Shown: positions 1 to 9,852 of the stretch, in pieces
How the letters are laid out: the number at the start of each line of letters is the position of its first letter
How positions within the stretch are numbered: position 1 is the first letter of the stretch
NCBI GenBank assembly: GCA_027011385.1
Contig: JALVAD010000190.1
Location: forward strand, 1-32,179
DNA from: Saprospiraceae bacterium
GTDB taxonomy: Bacteria > Bacteroidota > Bacteroidia > Chitinophagales > Saprospiraceae
Direction: 5' to 3'
DNA: 32,179 nt
Translations under genes and position numbers: made by a program
Notes under the pieces: generated by a model
Databases searched by the model: none
What the model saw: only the letters and a program-made list of their open reading frames with translations
Told to the model about the DNA's origin: nothing

Positions 1-1414
1 TATCCTTAACTGAAGTTGATTCTCCAACTCTATTAAAAACGCAATATCCTCTCAATGATAAATCATCTTCATCTATTACTTCAGACAAGGTGTATATACC
101 ATACATACATATAGTATCTTGACCAATTTGAGACATATTATATCCAAAAGATTGCTTATACCAAGATGAAGACTTATATTCACCTGTATTTTTATCCAAT
201 CTAAAAAAATACAAAGCCCTCTTTCCCAGATATGGGAACTCAATTCCTTGTATTTCCACTCCTAATCTATTACTATTAATATCATCACCAAGATACATCA
301 CATCATCTCCACTAATTAGAATACTTCCATGGTATAGTCTACCGTTTTTCATCCATGTTTTCCATAAAAGTTTACCTTTAGTGCCCAATTTTACAAAATA
401 TGTCATAAAAATTTCATCACTATTATCATATAGCAATTCATCGCCATAATATATTTTTCTTGCTTTTGTTATAATCTCTACATATATATTTCCTTCTTTA
501 TCACTATTGAATTTATGAGCATAAACAAAACGGTCATTTGACTGAAATGCATTTATGAAAACCATTTCTCCCTCCTTGGTTAACTTATAGATAACGGAAT
601 TCTCGTTAAATGATATCACTTGATTGTCTGTCAAACCATACATATCAAAAGTATCTTGACCTATAATATACCCTTTACCTTGAAATGTTGCTATATATAA
701 TACATCTCCATTATCTTCTACCACCGTGCCTAGTACTTTATTATAATCACTTGAACCGGCAACTCCTTTATACAATACACTATCTTTTTTAGTATCAATA
801 ATTAAATTGAATAATGCAGGCTCATAATATTGTCCAAACAAACCTTCAAGCGTATCTCCTGCTATTGCATAATTATACTTACCCGAAAAATATCCTCCAA
901 TATATAGTATAGAATTTTGAATCCCGACCTTCTTTAATCCATATCCTTCATTAACAAATATCGGCTTTACTTTCAGGTCTTCATCTACACTATATACCTT
1001 AAAACTATCCATTTCTTCTTCATTTTCATATACTACCCCGAAGCACAATTTGTCTCCACTAGTAGATACTGTCTTTAGCTCATAGTTAAATAGTGTATCG
1101 GTAACACTATACCCTATATAATTATTTGCATTATCTATTTTGATGATTATCACACCACCTACATCTTCTGTAGTATTACTCTCCAGAATAACCTCTTCAT
1201 CATATAGTACATCTACATTTCTAGCATAACTTCTTACTATATACTTATAGTCTCCATATTGCCATATCTTGGATTCCCAAGTGCCACTTCCTGTCAATAA
1301 TGTCTTTAAATTCACATTGGTTTGTGCCTGAATATTGACATTGGATAAGAAAACTATAAACAAAGCTAGGAATAGATTTATAGACAAAATTGAAATGAAT
1401 TTTACTTTTTTCAT
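1..1414 (-). CDS. Secreted hypothetical protein, C-terminus truncated by window edge
   Basis: Open reading frame on the minus strand missing from the ORF track (no stop inside window). ATG at 1414; translation starts MKKVKFISILSINLFLALFIVFLSNVNIQAQTNVNLKTLLTGSGTWES, a clear Sec signal peptide, and stays open to position 1. Confidence 0.8.
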   Translation of the reverse strand, partial: MKKVKFISILSINLFLALFIVFLSNVNIQAQTNVNLKTLLTGSGTWESKIWQYGDYKYIVRSYARNVDVLYDEEVILESNTTEDVGGVIIIKIDNANNYIGYSVTDTLFNYELKTVSTSGDKLCFGVVYENEEEMDSFKVYSVDEDLKVKPIFVNEGYGLKKVGIQNSILYIGGYFSGKYNYAIAGDTLEGLFGQYYEPALFNLIIDTKKDSVLYKGVAGSSDYNKVLGTVVEDNGDVLYIATFQGKGYIIGQDTFDMYGLTDNQVISFNENSVIYKLTKEGEMVFINAFQSNDRFVYAHKFNSDKEGNIYVEIITKARKIYYGDELLYDNSDEIFMTYFVKLGTKGKLLWKTWMKNGRLYHGSILISGDDVMYLGDDINSNRLGVEIQGIEFPYLGKRALYFFRLDKNTGEYKSSSWYKQSFGYNMSQIGQDTICMYGIYTLSEVIDEDDLSLRGYCVFNRVGESTSVKD

Positions 1415-1649
1415 ATTGAATTATTTTTAAATGATTTTTCCACTAAAAGGATAATGCCGGTTTACCAACCACCAAATATAAGAGTTTTTATCTAAATTTT
1501 TTAAATTCAGAGAATTATTATTTATATTTTTTTTGCAATGATTAGTGTTGTAATAAGAATCAATTTAAGGTTTGATGTGTTTTCTTGCAGACAGTATATA
1601 GTGCAATTTTGCAAGAGGCAAGATCAAAGAAGCAATGTCAGAGAAGCGA

Positions 1650-1671
1650 GGTCGGAGACACTCGCTTATCA
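1650..1671 (-). repeat. Short dispersed repeat, copy 1 (minus strand TGATAAGCGAGTGTCTCCGACC), just downstream of gpmI
   Basis: Matches 17475-17496 with 3 transitions; similarity extends a few bases upstream (ATAAG.CC). Confidence 0.5.
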
Positions 1672-1679
1672 GGGGCTTA

Positions 1680-3254
1680 TCAGGAAATTTGTATGTCAAA
1701 TTGGTTGTTTTTTTTCGACTTCTTTTTTATCAATACTTCTCCTGTCATTTCTTCGGGAATCTTCATCCCTACCAGCGAAAGCATTGTTGGTGCGATATCT
1801 GCAAGTTTCCCGTTTTTGATACTGTATTGCTGTGCATCTTTTGATATAAATATAAAAGGAACAGGACTCATAGAATGTGCAGTATTAGCTGTGCCGTCAG
1901 GATTTATCATATAGTCGGCATTGCCGTGATCTGCGGTAATCAAAAGCATATAATCGTGTTTCAACGCATTTGTCACCAACCTTTGCAAATCTTTATCCAC
2001 GGTTTCCGCAGCAATTTTTGCGGCTTCAAAATCGCCTGTATGACCGACCATATCACCATTGGCGTAGTTCAATACAATAAGGTCGGGCTCATTGCTGTCT
2101 ATTTCTTTGATTATGGCATCAGTCACTTCATCTGCACTCATCTGTGGTTTTAGATCATAAGTGGCAACTTTAGGACTGGGGATGAGTATTCTTTTCTCTC
2201 CATCGAATTCATCTTCTCTTCCTCCCGAAAAGAAGAATGTGACATGTGCGTATTTTTCTGTTTCGGCAATACGAACTTGTTTTTTACCTGCATCTGAAAA
2301 TACTTCTCCTATTGTATTTTTGAGGTTATCTTTTGTGAAAAGTACATGGATGCCTTTAAAACTTTCATCATAAGTAGTCATTGTTGCAAAATACAAATCA
2401 AGTTTTTCCATATGGTGCTCCGGCATATCTTTTTGGCTTAATACTGTTGTCAATTCTCTTGGTCTATCTGATCTGAAATTGAAGAATAATACTGCATCGC
2501 CATTTTCGATACTCCCTATGGGGTCACCGCTACCATCGACCATTACTATTGGCTTCATAAATTCATCTGTCACATCTTCATTATAGGATTTATTTATAGC
2601 GAACATTGGATTTCTAGCTTCTTCTCCTTCGGCTAAGACCATGGCATCATAGGCTTTTTTCACTCTATCCCATCTTTTGTCCCTATCCATTGCGTAAAAC
2701 CTACCTGAAATAGTTGATATTTTGACATTGGGCTTATCATCGATAAAATGCATCAATTTTTGTATGAAATCCTTACCGCTTTTAGGGTCAGTATCCCGTC
2801 CGTCCATAAATGCATGTATATATACCTTTATACCGTGCGAATTAAATATATCGATTAATGCTTCAAGGTGATTAATGTGGGAATGGATACCTCCATCTGA
2901 CAAAAGTCCCATCAAATGAATAGGCTTATCATTTTCTTTAGCGTAATTAATCAGGTTTTGAACTTCCTGATTGGATTCCAATAAATTATCTTCGATTGTT
3001 TTATTGATTTTCACCAAATCCTGATAGACTATTCTACCTGCACCGATATTCATATGTCCTACTTCAGAATTTCCCATTTGTCCTTCCGGAAGTCCGACTT
3101 GTTCACCATAAGTTACGAGCTCGGAATTTGGGTAATTCTCCAAAGCATTATCCATAAAAGGAGTATTTGCCTGTTTTAGTGCATCGATATTTGGATTTGG
3201 ACCTTTCCCCCATCCATCAAGTATGATTAGTGCTATTTTTTTATTGTTTTCCAT
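1680..3254 (-). CDS. gpmI: 2,3-bisphosphoglycerate-independent phosphoglycerate mutase
   Basis: MENNKKIALIILDGWGKGP..., GNSEVGHMNIGAGRIVYQDL, HAFMDGRDTDPKSG, ITADHGNADYM: characteristic iPGM motifs. Confidence 0.97.
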   Translation of the reverse strand: MENNKKIALIILDGWGKGPNPNIDALKQANTPFMDNALENYPNSELVTYGEQVGLPEGQMGNSEVGHMNIGAGRIVYQDLVKINKTIEDNLLESNQEVQNLINYAKENDKPIHLMGLLSDGGIHSHINHLEALIDIFNSHGIKVYIHAFMDGRDTDPKSGKDFIQKLMHFIDDKPNVKISTISGRFYAMDRDKRWDRVKKAYDAMVLAEGEEARNPMFAINKSYNEDVTDEFMKPIVMVDGSGDPIGSIENGDAVLFFNFRSDRPRELTTVLSQKDMPEHHMEKLDLYFATMTTYDESFKGIHVLFTKDNLKNTIGEVFSDAGKKQVRIAETEKYAHVTFFFSGGREDEFDGEKRILIPSPKVATYDLKPQMSADEVTDAIIKEIDSNEPDLIVLNYANGDMVGHTGDFEAAKIAAETVDKDLQRLVTNALKHDYMLLITADHGNADYMINPDGTANTAHSMSPVPFIFISKDAQQYSIKNGKLADIAPTMLSLVGMKIPEEMTGEVLIKKKSKKNNQFDIQIS

Positions 3255-3758
3255 TGCTTTATTTTAGGTTTAGTATAATTCATTTTTTCGCATTACCCAT
3301 CCATTGCCTCCTATTGAAATACTTCGATGATTTCACTGGATAAATCTAACTCCTAAAGGAGAATAAACCCGCAGCGCAAAAAAATGAACTACGCCTTTTA
3401 GATTGTTATACTTATACCAAATGAAAACCAAAATGCCCGATAAATTCGTTATCTTTTTACGTTCTGCTGCTTTTAAAATTATTTCCATAACTATGGTTTC
3501 CGCCTAAGCGGAACGGGTAATGCAAAGAATTTTAAATTTGAATAACAAAAAAATATTTAGAATTTATTCAGTACATTTTGATATTCAATTGGTATTACAA
3601 AATACTAACATCTCTTGTTAATAATTGTTGAAATGAATTGATAAATAGTGTTTGTTTTCTTTGCTAAGCTGCCCTCTAACTCCCTGTTTCTTCACTCTGT
3701 TTCGAAACCGGGAGAACCCCAACCCAAATTTCACAGTCCAAATGATATAATTACACCT

Positions 3759-5882
3759 TTATTTTTTCAAAGATAATTGGATTCTCTTTCTATCCAGATC
3801 AATACTGATTACCCTAGCAGTCACTTCTTGATTGATAGAAACTATTTCTGCGGGATCGCTTACAAATTTATCCGCCATTTCAGATATATGTATCAAACCA
3901 TTCTCTTTAATTCCTATATTGACAAAAGCACCGAAATTAGTTACATTTGTCACCTTACCTTTGATGCTCATACCTACTTCCAAATCTTCAATAGTCTTTA
4001 CTTTTTCATCAAAACTAAATACCGATGCCTTTCCTCTTGGATCCAATCCCGGTTTTTCCAGTTCTTTGATAATATCTTTGAGGGTTGGAATGCCGATTTC
4101 ATCTGTTATGTATTTATGCAAATCAATTTTCTTTAGGATGGCTATATTTGATTGAAGTTTATCTATCGAAATGCTGAGGTCTTTTGCAATTGATTTAACT
4201 ATGCCGTAATGCTCCGGGTGTACTGCTGTATTATCCAATGGATTTTTTGCTCCTCTTATTCTTAAAAAACCTGCTGCTTGCTGAAAGGCTTTTCCTCCGA
4301 GCCTTGGCACTTTTTTCAATTGCGTTCTACTTTCTATTTTTCCGATTTCCGAACGCATTTTAACGATATTTTTAGCCAATACAGGACCAAGACCGGAAAC
4401 ATATGCCAATAAATGCTCTGAAGCTGTATTGAGATTTACTCCAACTGAATTAACTGCTCCTACTACCGTTCTATCCAATTTGTCCTTCAATAGCTTTTGA
4501 TTTACATCATATTGATATTGTCCGACGCCAATCGATTTTGGGTCTAGCTTTACTAGTTCTGCCAATGGATCCATCAGTCTTCTTCCGATTGAAACCGCTC
4601 CTCTGACTGTGATATCTTTATCAGGAAACTCTTCTCTTGCAATCTTAGATGCAGAATAAATAGAAGCACCATCTTCATTGACATAAAACAAATTGATATT
4701 GGAATCCAATTTTAGACTTTGAAGCCAATTCATAGTTTCCCTGCCGGCAGTTCCGTCTCCGATGGCTATTACCTCAATTTTATACTCGTAAATCAAACTC
4801 AAAATAATATCTTCTGCCTCATACTTTTTGTTTTGTGGAGGATGAGGATAAATGACCGATTCTTTCATCAAATCTCCATTGGAATCAAGACAAACAACTT
4901 TGCATCCTGTCCTGAAACCAGGGTCTATCGCCAATGTTCTTTTTTGACCTACCGGTGGAGCAAGCAATAATTGACTAAGATTTCTTTCAAATACCTCTAT
5001 CGCTTCCCTGTCCGCTATATCCTTGTATTTTGTCCTCATCTCCGTCTCGATACTTGGTGCTATCAATCTGTTGTAGCTGTCTTCGATTACTTTTTTCATT
5101 AATCCGGCTACTGTACTGTTCCTTTTTATCAGTCTTCGGCTCAATTTTTCAAGCAATAATTCCTCTTCGACAACAAACTTCAATCTGAGAAACTTTTCTT
5201 TTTCACCTCTGAGAACAGCCAATAATCTATGTGATGGCATTAGCCTCAATTTTTCGCTATAATCAAAATAATCCTTGTATTTTTGAGCTTCCTTTATTTT
5301 TGTTTTTATCAGCTTTGACTGCAAAAAAGCATATTTATCGTATTCGTTTCTGACAATAGCTCTGATATCGGTATCTTCACTGATTAATTCTGCCACAATA
5401 TCCATTGCTCCTGCGATAGCATCTTCCACAGATTCCACTTTATCATTGAGAAAGCTTTTTGCATATCCTCTGATATCCTTATGTCTCTGCAAAAATAGTT
5501 CGTTAGCCAATGACTCCAGCCCTTTATCCCTGGCTTTAGCAGCTCTGGTTTTATTACTTCTTTTGAAAGGTAAATACAAATCTTCTATTTCGACAGAATC
5601 AAATGAATTTTCTATTTTTTTCTTCAATTCAGGAGTTAAATTGCCTTGCTCTTCTATTGATTTCAGGATGAATTCTTTTCGCTTAACAAGCTCTTTTAGA
5701 TCATTATATTTCTCGTCAATTTCATTTATAACTTGTTCGTCCATTGAACCTGTCATCTCTTTTCTATATCTGGCGATAAATGGAATTGTAGCTCCTTCAT
5801 CAAAAAGTCTCAATACATTAATTACCTTGTTTTGTGGTAATGAAAGCGATTTTGATATTAATTCGGAATATGTATTTAGCAT
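3759..5882 (-). CDS. tex: Tex family RNA-binding transcription accessory protein with C-terminal S1 domain
   Basis: ATIPFIARYRKEMTGSMDE; YqgF-like AIDPGFRTGCKVVCLD; HhH region; C-terminal S1 domain GMSIKGKVTNVTNFGAFVNIGIKENGLIHISEMAD. Confidence 0.97.
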   Translation of the reverse strand: MLNTYSELISKSLSLPQNKVINVLRLFDEGATIPFIARYRKEMTGSMDEQVINEIDEKYNDLKELVKRKEFILKSIEEQGNLTPELKKKIENSFDSVEIEDLYLPFKRSNKTRAAKARDKGLESLANELFLQRHKDIRGYAKSFLNDKVESVEDAIAGAMDIVAELISEDTDIRAIVRNEYDKYAFLQSKLIKTKIKEAQKYKDYFDYSEKLRLMPSHRLLAVLRGEKEKFLRLKFVVEEELLLEKLSRRLIKRNSTVAGLMKKVIEDSYNRLIAPSIETEMRTKYKDIADREAIEVFERNLSQLLLAPPVGQKRTLAIDPGFRTGCKVVCLDSNGDLMKESVIYPHPPQNKKYEAEDIILSLIYEYKIEVIAIGDGTAGRETMNWLQSLKLDSNINLFYVNEDGASIYSASKIAREEFPDKDITVRGAVSIGRRLMDPLAELVKLDPKSIGVGQYQYDVNQKLLKDKLDRTVVGAVNSVGVNLNTASEHLLAYVSGLGPVLAKNIVKMRSEIGKIESRTQLKKVPRLGGKAFQQAAGFLRIRGAKNPLDNTAVHPEHYGIVKSIAKDLSISIDKLQSNIAILKKIDLHKYITDEIGIPTLKDIIKELEKPGLDPRGKASVFSFDEKVKTIEDLEVGMSIKGKVTNVTNFGAFVNIGIKENGLIHISEMADKFVSDPAEIVSINQEVTARVISIDLDRKRIQLSLKK

Positions 5883-5976
5883 TTAATATTTTATTAGATT
5901 CAATCCCAATAAACGTAAATAAAAATATGAAGTTGCTTAATCGATGTAATTTTTTTTTGTAAAAAGATCTCCCCAG

Positions 5977-5990
5977 TTGACTAATCTCAA
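5977..5990. promoter_or_regulatory. Degenerate FNR/CRP-like palindrome (TTGAC-TAAT-CTCAA)
   Basis: Near-match to TTGAT-N4-ATCAA, about two helical turns (22 bp centre to centre) upstream of the perfect box at 5999-6012. Confidence 0.35.
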
Positions 5991-5998
5991 CTAAAAAT

Positions 5999-6012
5999 TT
6001 GATATTAATCAA
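5999..6012. promoter_or_regulatory. FNR-type binding site TTGAT-ATTA-ATCAA upstream of molybdoenzyme operon
   Basis: Exact TTGAT-N4-ATCAA palindrome in the tex/molybdoenzyme intergenic region. The same cluster encodes a Crp/Fnr regulator. Confidence 0.65.
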
Positions 6013-6077
6013 TAAGATAAATTTTCTGTGCAATTATATTATATCGACCTTTACATCCAAGTAAATAGTAAAGGCAA

Positions 6078-8315
6078 ATGAAAACAACAAGAAGGGAATT
6101 TATTAAGGTTTCATCGTTGGGATTGGGCGGTGTTGCTTTAGCCGGAGGAGGTTTTTCTCTATCAAAGTTATTTGGAGAAAGCAAGCATCAAGGTTTGGAT
6201 ATGAGCAAACTTAAAAGGTATCCGACTTATTGTGATGTCTGCTTCTGGAAATGTGCAGCTTGGACTTATGTCAATGATAAAAATGAGATAAAAAAGGTTG
6301 CCGGAAATGAATTGGATACTCATTGCAGGGGTAGATTGTGTCCACGAGGTACAGGAGGGCTTGGAATGTATTACGATGATGACAGATTGAAAACACCATT
6401 GATACGAGTAGAAAAGGACGGAAAACAAACGTTTAGAGAAGCTAGTTGGGAAGAAGCTCTTGATTTGATATCCGGTAAGATGAAAGATATCAAATCAAAG
6501 TACGGAGCGGAAAGTTTTGCACTCCTTAAGCACGGATCTCCAGGTAAGCATTTTGAACATTTGTTTAAAGCATTTGGCTCTGATACAATTGCAGAACCTG
6601 CTTTTGCTCAATGTAGAGGTCCACGTGCCGTTGGTTTCAAATTGACATTTGGTTCGGCTGTAGGCTCTCCTGAAACTACTGATATTAGAGATTCAAAATG
6701 CCTTGTGCTTATAGGGTCTCATATCGGAGAAAATATGCATAATTCTCAAGTACAAGAGGTCTCTGATGCTATTGATAGAGGAATAACAATTATCACAGTT
6801 GACCCAAGATTATCAACTATAGCAAATAAATCCAAATTTTGGCTACCGATAAGACCCGCTACTGATATGGCATTGCTTCTTGCTTGGATGCATGTATTGA
6901 TTTATGAAGAGTTGTACGATAAAAAATATATTGACAAGTACAGTATTGGTTTTGACAAATTGAAAGAGCATGTGCGTAAGTTTACTCCTGAATGGGCTTA
7001 TCCGATTACTGATATCAAACCAAATCAAATAAGAGAAACAGCAAGAGAAATGGCTAAAGCATCTCCGGCAGTTTTGGTTCATCCGGGACGGCATGTTACC
7101 TGGTATGGAGATGATGCTCAGAGATCACGAGCGATAGCTATATTAAATGCTCTCCTTGGTTCGTGGGGTAAAAGAGGAGGATTTTATTTCAGTGAAAAGC
7201 TGAAAGTTCCAAAATATCCACATCCTCATTACCCCGAACCAAATTGGGATGCAAAAGACTTAAGCAAAAAATATCCTTTGGCTAAAACAGGTATAACCAC
7301 TGAGGTGATTAGAGCATCAATCCCTGATGAAAATACCGAACACAAGGTAAAAGCTTGGATGGTTGCAGGCACCAATTTAACACAATCTGTTCCAAATAAA
7401 AAGATGACATTAAAAGCTATTGAGGCTTTAGAATTTTTGGTAGTTGTTGATCTGATGCCAATGGAAATAACAGGATACGCTGATGTGATACTACCTGAAT
7501 GCTCTTATCTGGAAAGATACGATATGATAAGATCTTCCGGTTGGCGAACTCCTTCAATTGCATTGAGAATGCCGGCAGTTGAACCTAGATTTAATTCCAA
7601 ACCGGCTTGGTGGATGGCAAAACAATTGGGAGAAAAGCTTGGCTTAGGAGATTATTTCAAATACAATGATTACAAAGAAGTCATCGACTGGCAATTAAAA
7701 CAATTGGGGACTTCCTTGGAAGAAATGAAGCATGTGGGTGTTATGAATTTCAATCGAAATGGTAGAGAATTGTATTTAAAAGATGGAGAAGATTATAAAT
7801 TCAAAACACCTTCGGGAAAAATAGAATTATATTCCGAAAAATTAGATAAGATGGGATTTGACCCTATACCTGTTTACAAAGCTCACGAGAAACCTCCACA
7901 AAATTATTACCGATTGATTTATGGAAGAGCACCGATGCACACATTTAGCAAAACTATCAACAATCCATATCTCAACGACTTGAAAGATACTAATAATTTA
8001 TGGATAAATCCCCGTGTCGCAGATATTTGGGGATTGAAATATGGACAAGAAATATGGATCAAAAATCAAGATGGTAAGGTTTCCGATTTTCCGGTAAAAG
8101 TTAGGATTACCGAAAGAATAAGATGGGATTCCGTTTATATGGTACACGGATTTGGTCACAATAACAAGAAGCTTTCCAGAGCTTATGGCAAAGGGGCGAG
8201 TGATTCTCAGATGATTACTAAAGTCTTGGTAGATCCATTGATGGGTGGTACGGGACTAAGAGGAAATTTTGTGACTATACTATTAGATAACCCACATAAA
8301 AACATAGAATCATGA
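6078..8315 (+). CDS. Molybdopterin oxidoreductase catalytic subunit, PsrA/PhsA-like (polysulfide/thiosulfate-type), Tat-exported
   Basis: Tat signal MKTTRREFIKVSSLGLGGVALAGG; N-terminal [4Fe-4S] motif YCDVCFWKC...CPRG; putative Mo-ligand Cys in EPAFAQCRGPRAVG; C-terminal molydopterin-dinucleotide-binding region. Followed directly by Fe-S and NrfD subunits. Confidence 0.9.
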   Translation: MKTTRREFIKVSSLGLGGVALAGGGFSLSKLFGESKHQGLDMSKLKRYPTYCDVCFWKCAAWTYVNDKNEIKKVAGNELDTHCRGRLCPRGTGGLGMYYDDDRLKTPLIRVEKDGKQTFREASWEEALDLISGKMKDIKSKYGAESFALLKHGSPGKHFEHLFKAFGSDTIAEPAFAQCRGPRAVGFKLTFGSAVGSPETTDIRDSKCLVLIGSHIGENMHNSQVQEVSDAIDRGITIITVDPRLSTIANKSKFWLPIRPATDMALLLAWMHVLIYEELYDKKYIDKYSIGFDKLKEHVRKFTPEWAYPITDIKPNQIRETAREMAKASPAVLVHPGRHVTWYGDDAQRSRAIAILNALLGSWGKRGGFYFSEKLKVPKYPHPHYPEPNWDAKDLSKKYPLAKTGITTEVIRASIPDENTEHKVKAWMVAGTNLTQSVPNKKMTLKAIEALEFLVVVDLMPMEITGYADVILPECSYLERYDMIRSSGWRTPSIALRMPAVEPRFNSKPAWWMAKQLGEKLGLGDYFKYNDYKEVIDWQLKQLGTSLEEMKHVGVMNFNRNGRELYLKDGEDYKFKTPSGKIELYSEKLDKMGFDPIPVYKAHEKPPQNYYRLIYGRAPMHTFSKTINNPYLNDLKDTNNLWINPRVADIWGLKYGQEIWIKNQDGKVSDFPVKVRITERIRWDSVYMVHGFGHNNKKLSRAYGKGASDSQMITKVLVDPLMGGTGLRGNFVTILLDNPHKNIES

Positions 8316-8848
8316 GATATGTAATGGTAATTGATACAAAAAAATGTGTAGGTTGTAGTGATTGTGTTGTCGCTTGCCAAGTAGAAAATGATGTCCCCTT
8401 GGGTTATTGCAGGGATTGGGTAACAGAATCGGTTAGCGGAAAATTCCCAAAAGTAGAAATGGAATTGAGATCTGAAAGATGCAATCATTGTGAGAACCCA
8501 CCTTGCGTGAGAACCTGCCCCACGGGAGCCAGCCATACTGTTGATGGAGGAATAGTGGTAGTGACAGGGAATAAATGCATAGGCTGCGGCGCCTGTATTG
8601 AGTCTTGTCCTTATGACGCAAGATATCAACATCCGGAAGAAGGATATGTAGATAAATGTACTTTCTGCTTCCATAGAGTGGAAAAAGGAATGAAACCGGC
8701 ATGTGTTTCTGTCTGCCCAACCAGGTGTATGTATTTTGGGGATTTACACGATCCAAATAGCGATGTTTCAAGGCTATTGGCAGAAAGAAAGTATAAGGTA
8801 CTAGCTCCTGAAGCAGGGACTAAACCTCAAGTATATTATTTGATATAG
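8312..8848 (+). CDS. 4Fe-4S ferredoxin-type electron-transfer subunit, PsrB/PhsB-like
   Basis: Four Cys clusters: CVGCSDCVVAC, CNHCENPPCVRTCPTG, CIGCGACIESCP, CTFCFHR...CVSVCPTRC. Overlaps the upstream gene by 4 bp (ATGA). Confidence 0.93.
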   Translation: MRYVMVIDTKKCVGCSDCVVACQVENDVPLGYCRDWVTESVSGKFPKVEMELRSERCNHCENPPCVRTCPTGASHTVDGGIVVVTGNKCIGCGACIESCPYDARYQHPEEGYVDKCTFCFHRVEKGMKPACVSVCPTRCMYFGDLHDPNSDVSRLLAERKYKVLAPEAGTKPQVYYLI

Positions 8849-8889
8849 TTTTAATTGAGACGGTGTATGTAACTTAAAATATAAATGGC

Positions 8890-9831
8890 ATGAACGAAGA
8901 ATTATTTATAAGCGGAAGAAATATTCACAATATTGATCCTCATTTGGAAATCTGGGAATTCCCAATTGCTTTATACTTGTTTTTAGGAGGATTGGCAGCA
9001 GGAATTCTACTTTTTGCTTCGATCGCAGTATTGTTGGATAAAGAAGAAAAATTGCCGACCACCACAATATGGGCTCCAATTATAGCTCCAATTGCAATTG
9101 TTATAGGGTTAGTAGCATTGGTGTTTGACCTGTCACACAAGATGTTTGTGTGGCAATTATATTTGGCAATAAGAATTGAATCGCCTATGTCTTGGGGTGC
9201 TTGGGTATTGCTTATTGTCACTCCATTATCATTTTTATGGGTGTTTTCGGATTTGAGAAAGATATTCCCAAAATTGGATTGGAAATTTCCGGTTTTGTAT
9301 AAACTTGAAGCTTTTATCAGGGAGCATAAAAAGTTTTTAGCGATGGTGCTCATTCCCTTATGTCTAATACTTGGAATATACACAGGAATACTGCTATCTG
9401 CTTTCAATGCGAGACCACTATGGAACAATGCCATTTTAGGGCCTTTGTTCTTGACATCGGGTTTATCAACAGCAGCAGCTGCAATTATTCTTTTGGCAAA
9501 ATCAGACTATGAGAAACATTTATTTAGTAAGATCGATGTCGGATTGATTATCATCGAGATTGGACTGATTATACATATGGTTATGGGATATTATGCAGGT
9601 GGAGAAGCTCAAATAGATGCAATACAAATTTTGATTAATGGAGATTACAGTACTATGTTTTTTGTATTCTTAGTCGGTCTGGGATTACTGTTCCCTCTAT
9701 TATTGGAAGTTTTGGAATTATGGGGATTAAAATTATCCGTTATTATCCCTGCAATATTGGTTTTGATTGGAGGTTTGGTTTTTAGAATTCTTATGGTAGA
9801 TGCGGGGCAATTGACGAGAATACTTTATTGA
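8890..9831 (+). CDS. NrfD/PsrC-family integral membrane quinol-interacting subunit
   Basis: Multi-TM protein with EFPIALYLFLGGLAAGILLFASI near the N-terminus, typical of NrfD/PsrC; genetic context with psrA/psrB-like genes. Confidence 0.88.
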   Translation: MNEELFISGRNIHNIDPHLEIWEFPIALYLFLGGLAAGILLFASIAVLLDKEEKLPTTTIWAPIIAPIAIVIGLVALVFDLSHKMFVWQLYLAIRIESPMSWGAWVLLIVTPLSFLWVFSDLRKIFPKLDWKFPVLYKLEAFIREHKKFLAMVLIPLCLILGIYTGILLSAFNARPLWNNAILGPLFLTSGLSTAAAAIILLAKSDYEKHLFSKIDVGLIIIEIGLIIHMVMGYYAGGEAQIDAIQILINGDYSTMFFVFLVGLGLLFPLLLEVLELWGLKLSVIIPAILVLIGGLVFRILMVDAGQLTRILY

Positions 9832-9852
9832 TAAAATAAATAATTATTCATT

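Noticed and set aside
1538-1914. Overlapping small plus-strand ORFs (93, 109 and 69 aa) at the gpmI 3' end
   Set aside because: They run antisense into gpmI and through a repeat-containing intergenic region; composition is not protein-like.
5818-6033. 71-aa minus-strand ORF across the tex/molybdoenzyme intergenic region
   Set aside because: It spans the FNR-box promoter region and the tex start; no domain support.
8207-8674. 155-aa minus-strand ORF overlapping the Fe-S subunit gene
   Set aside because: Antisense shadow of the well-supported ferredoxin-type CDS; no recognisable domain.
8940-9434. 164-aa minus-strand ORF inside the NrfD-like gene
   Set aside because: Antisense to a strongly supported membrane-protein CDS, with no initiation context or domain.
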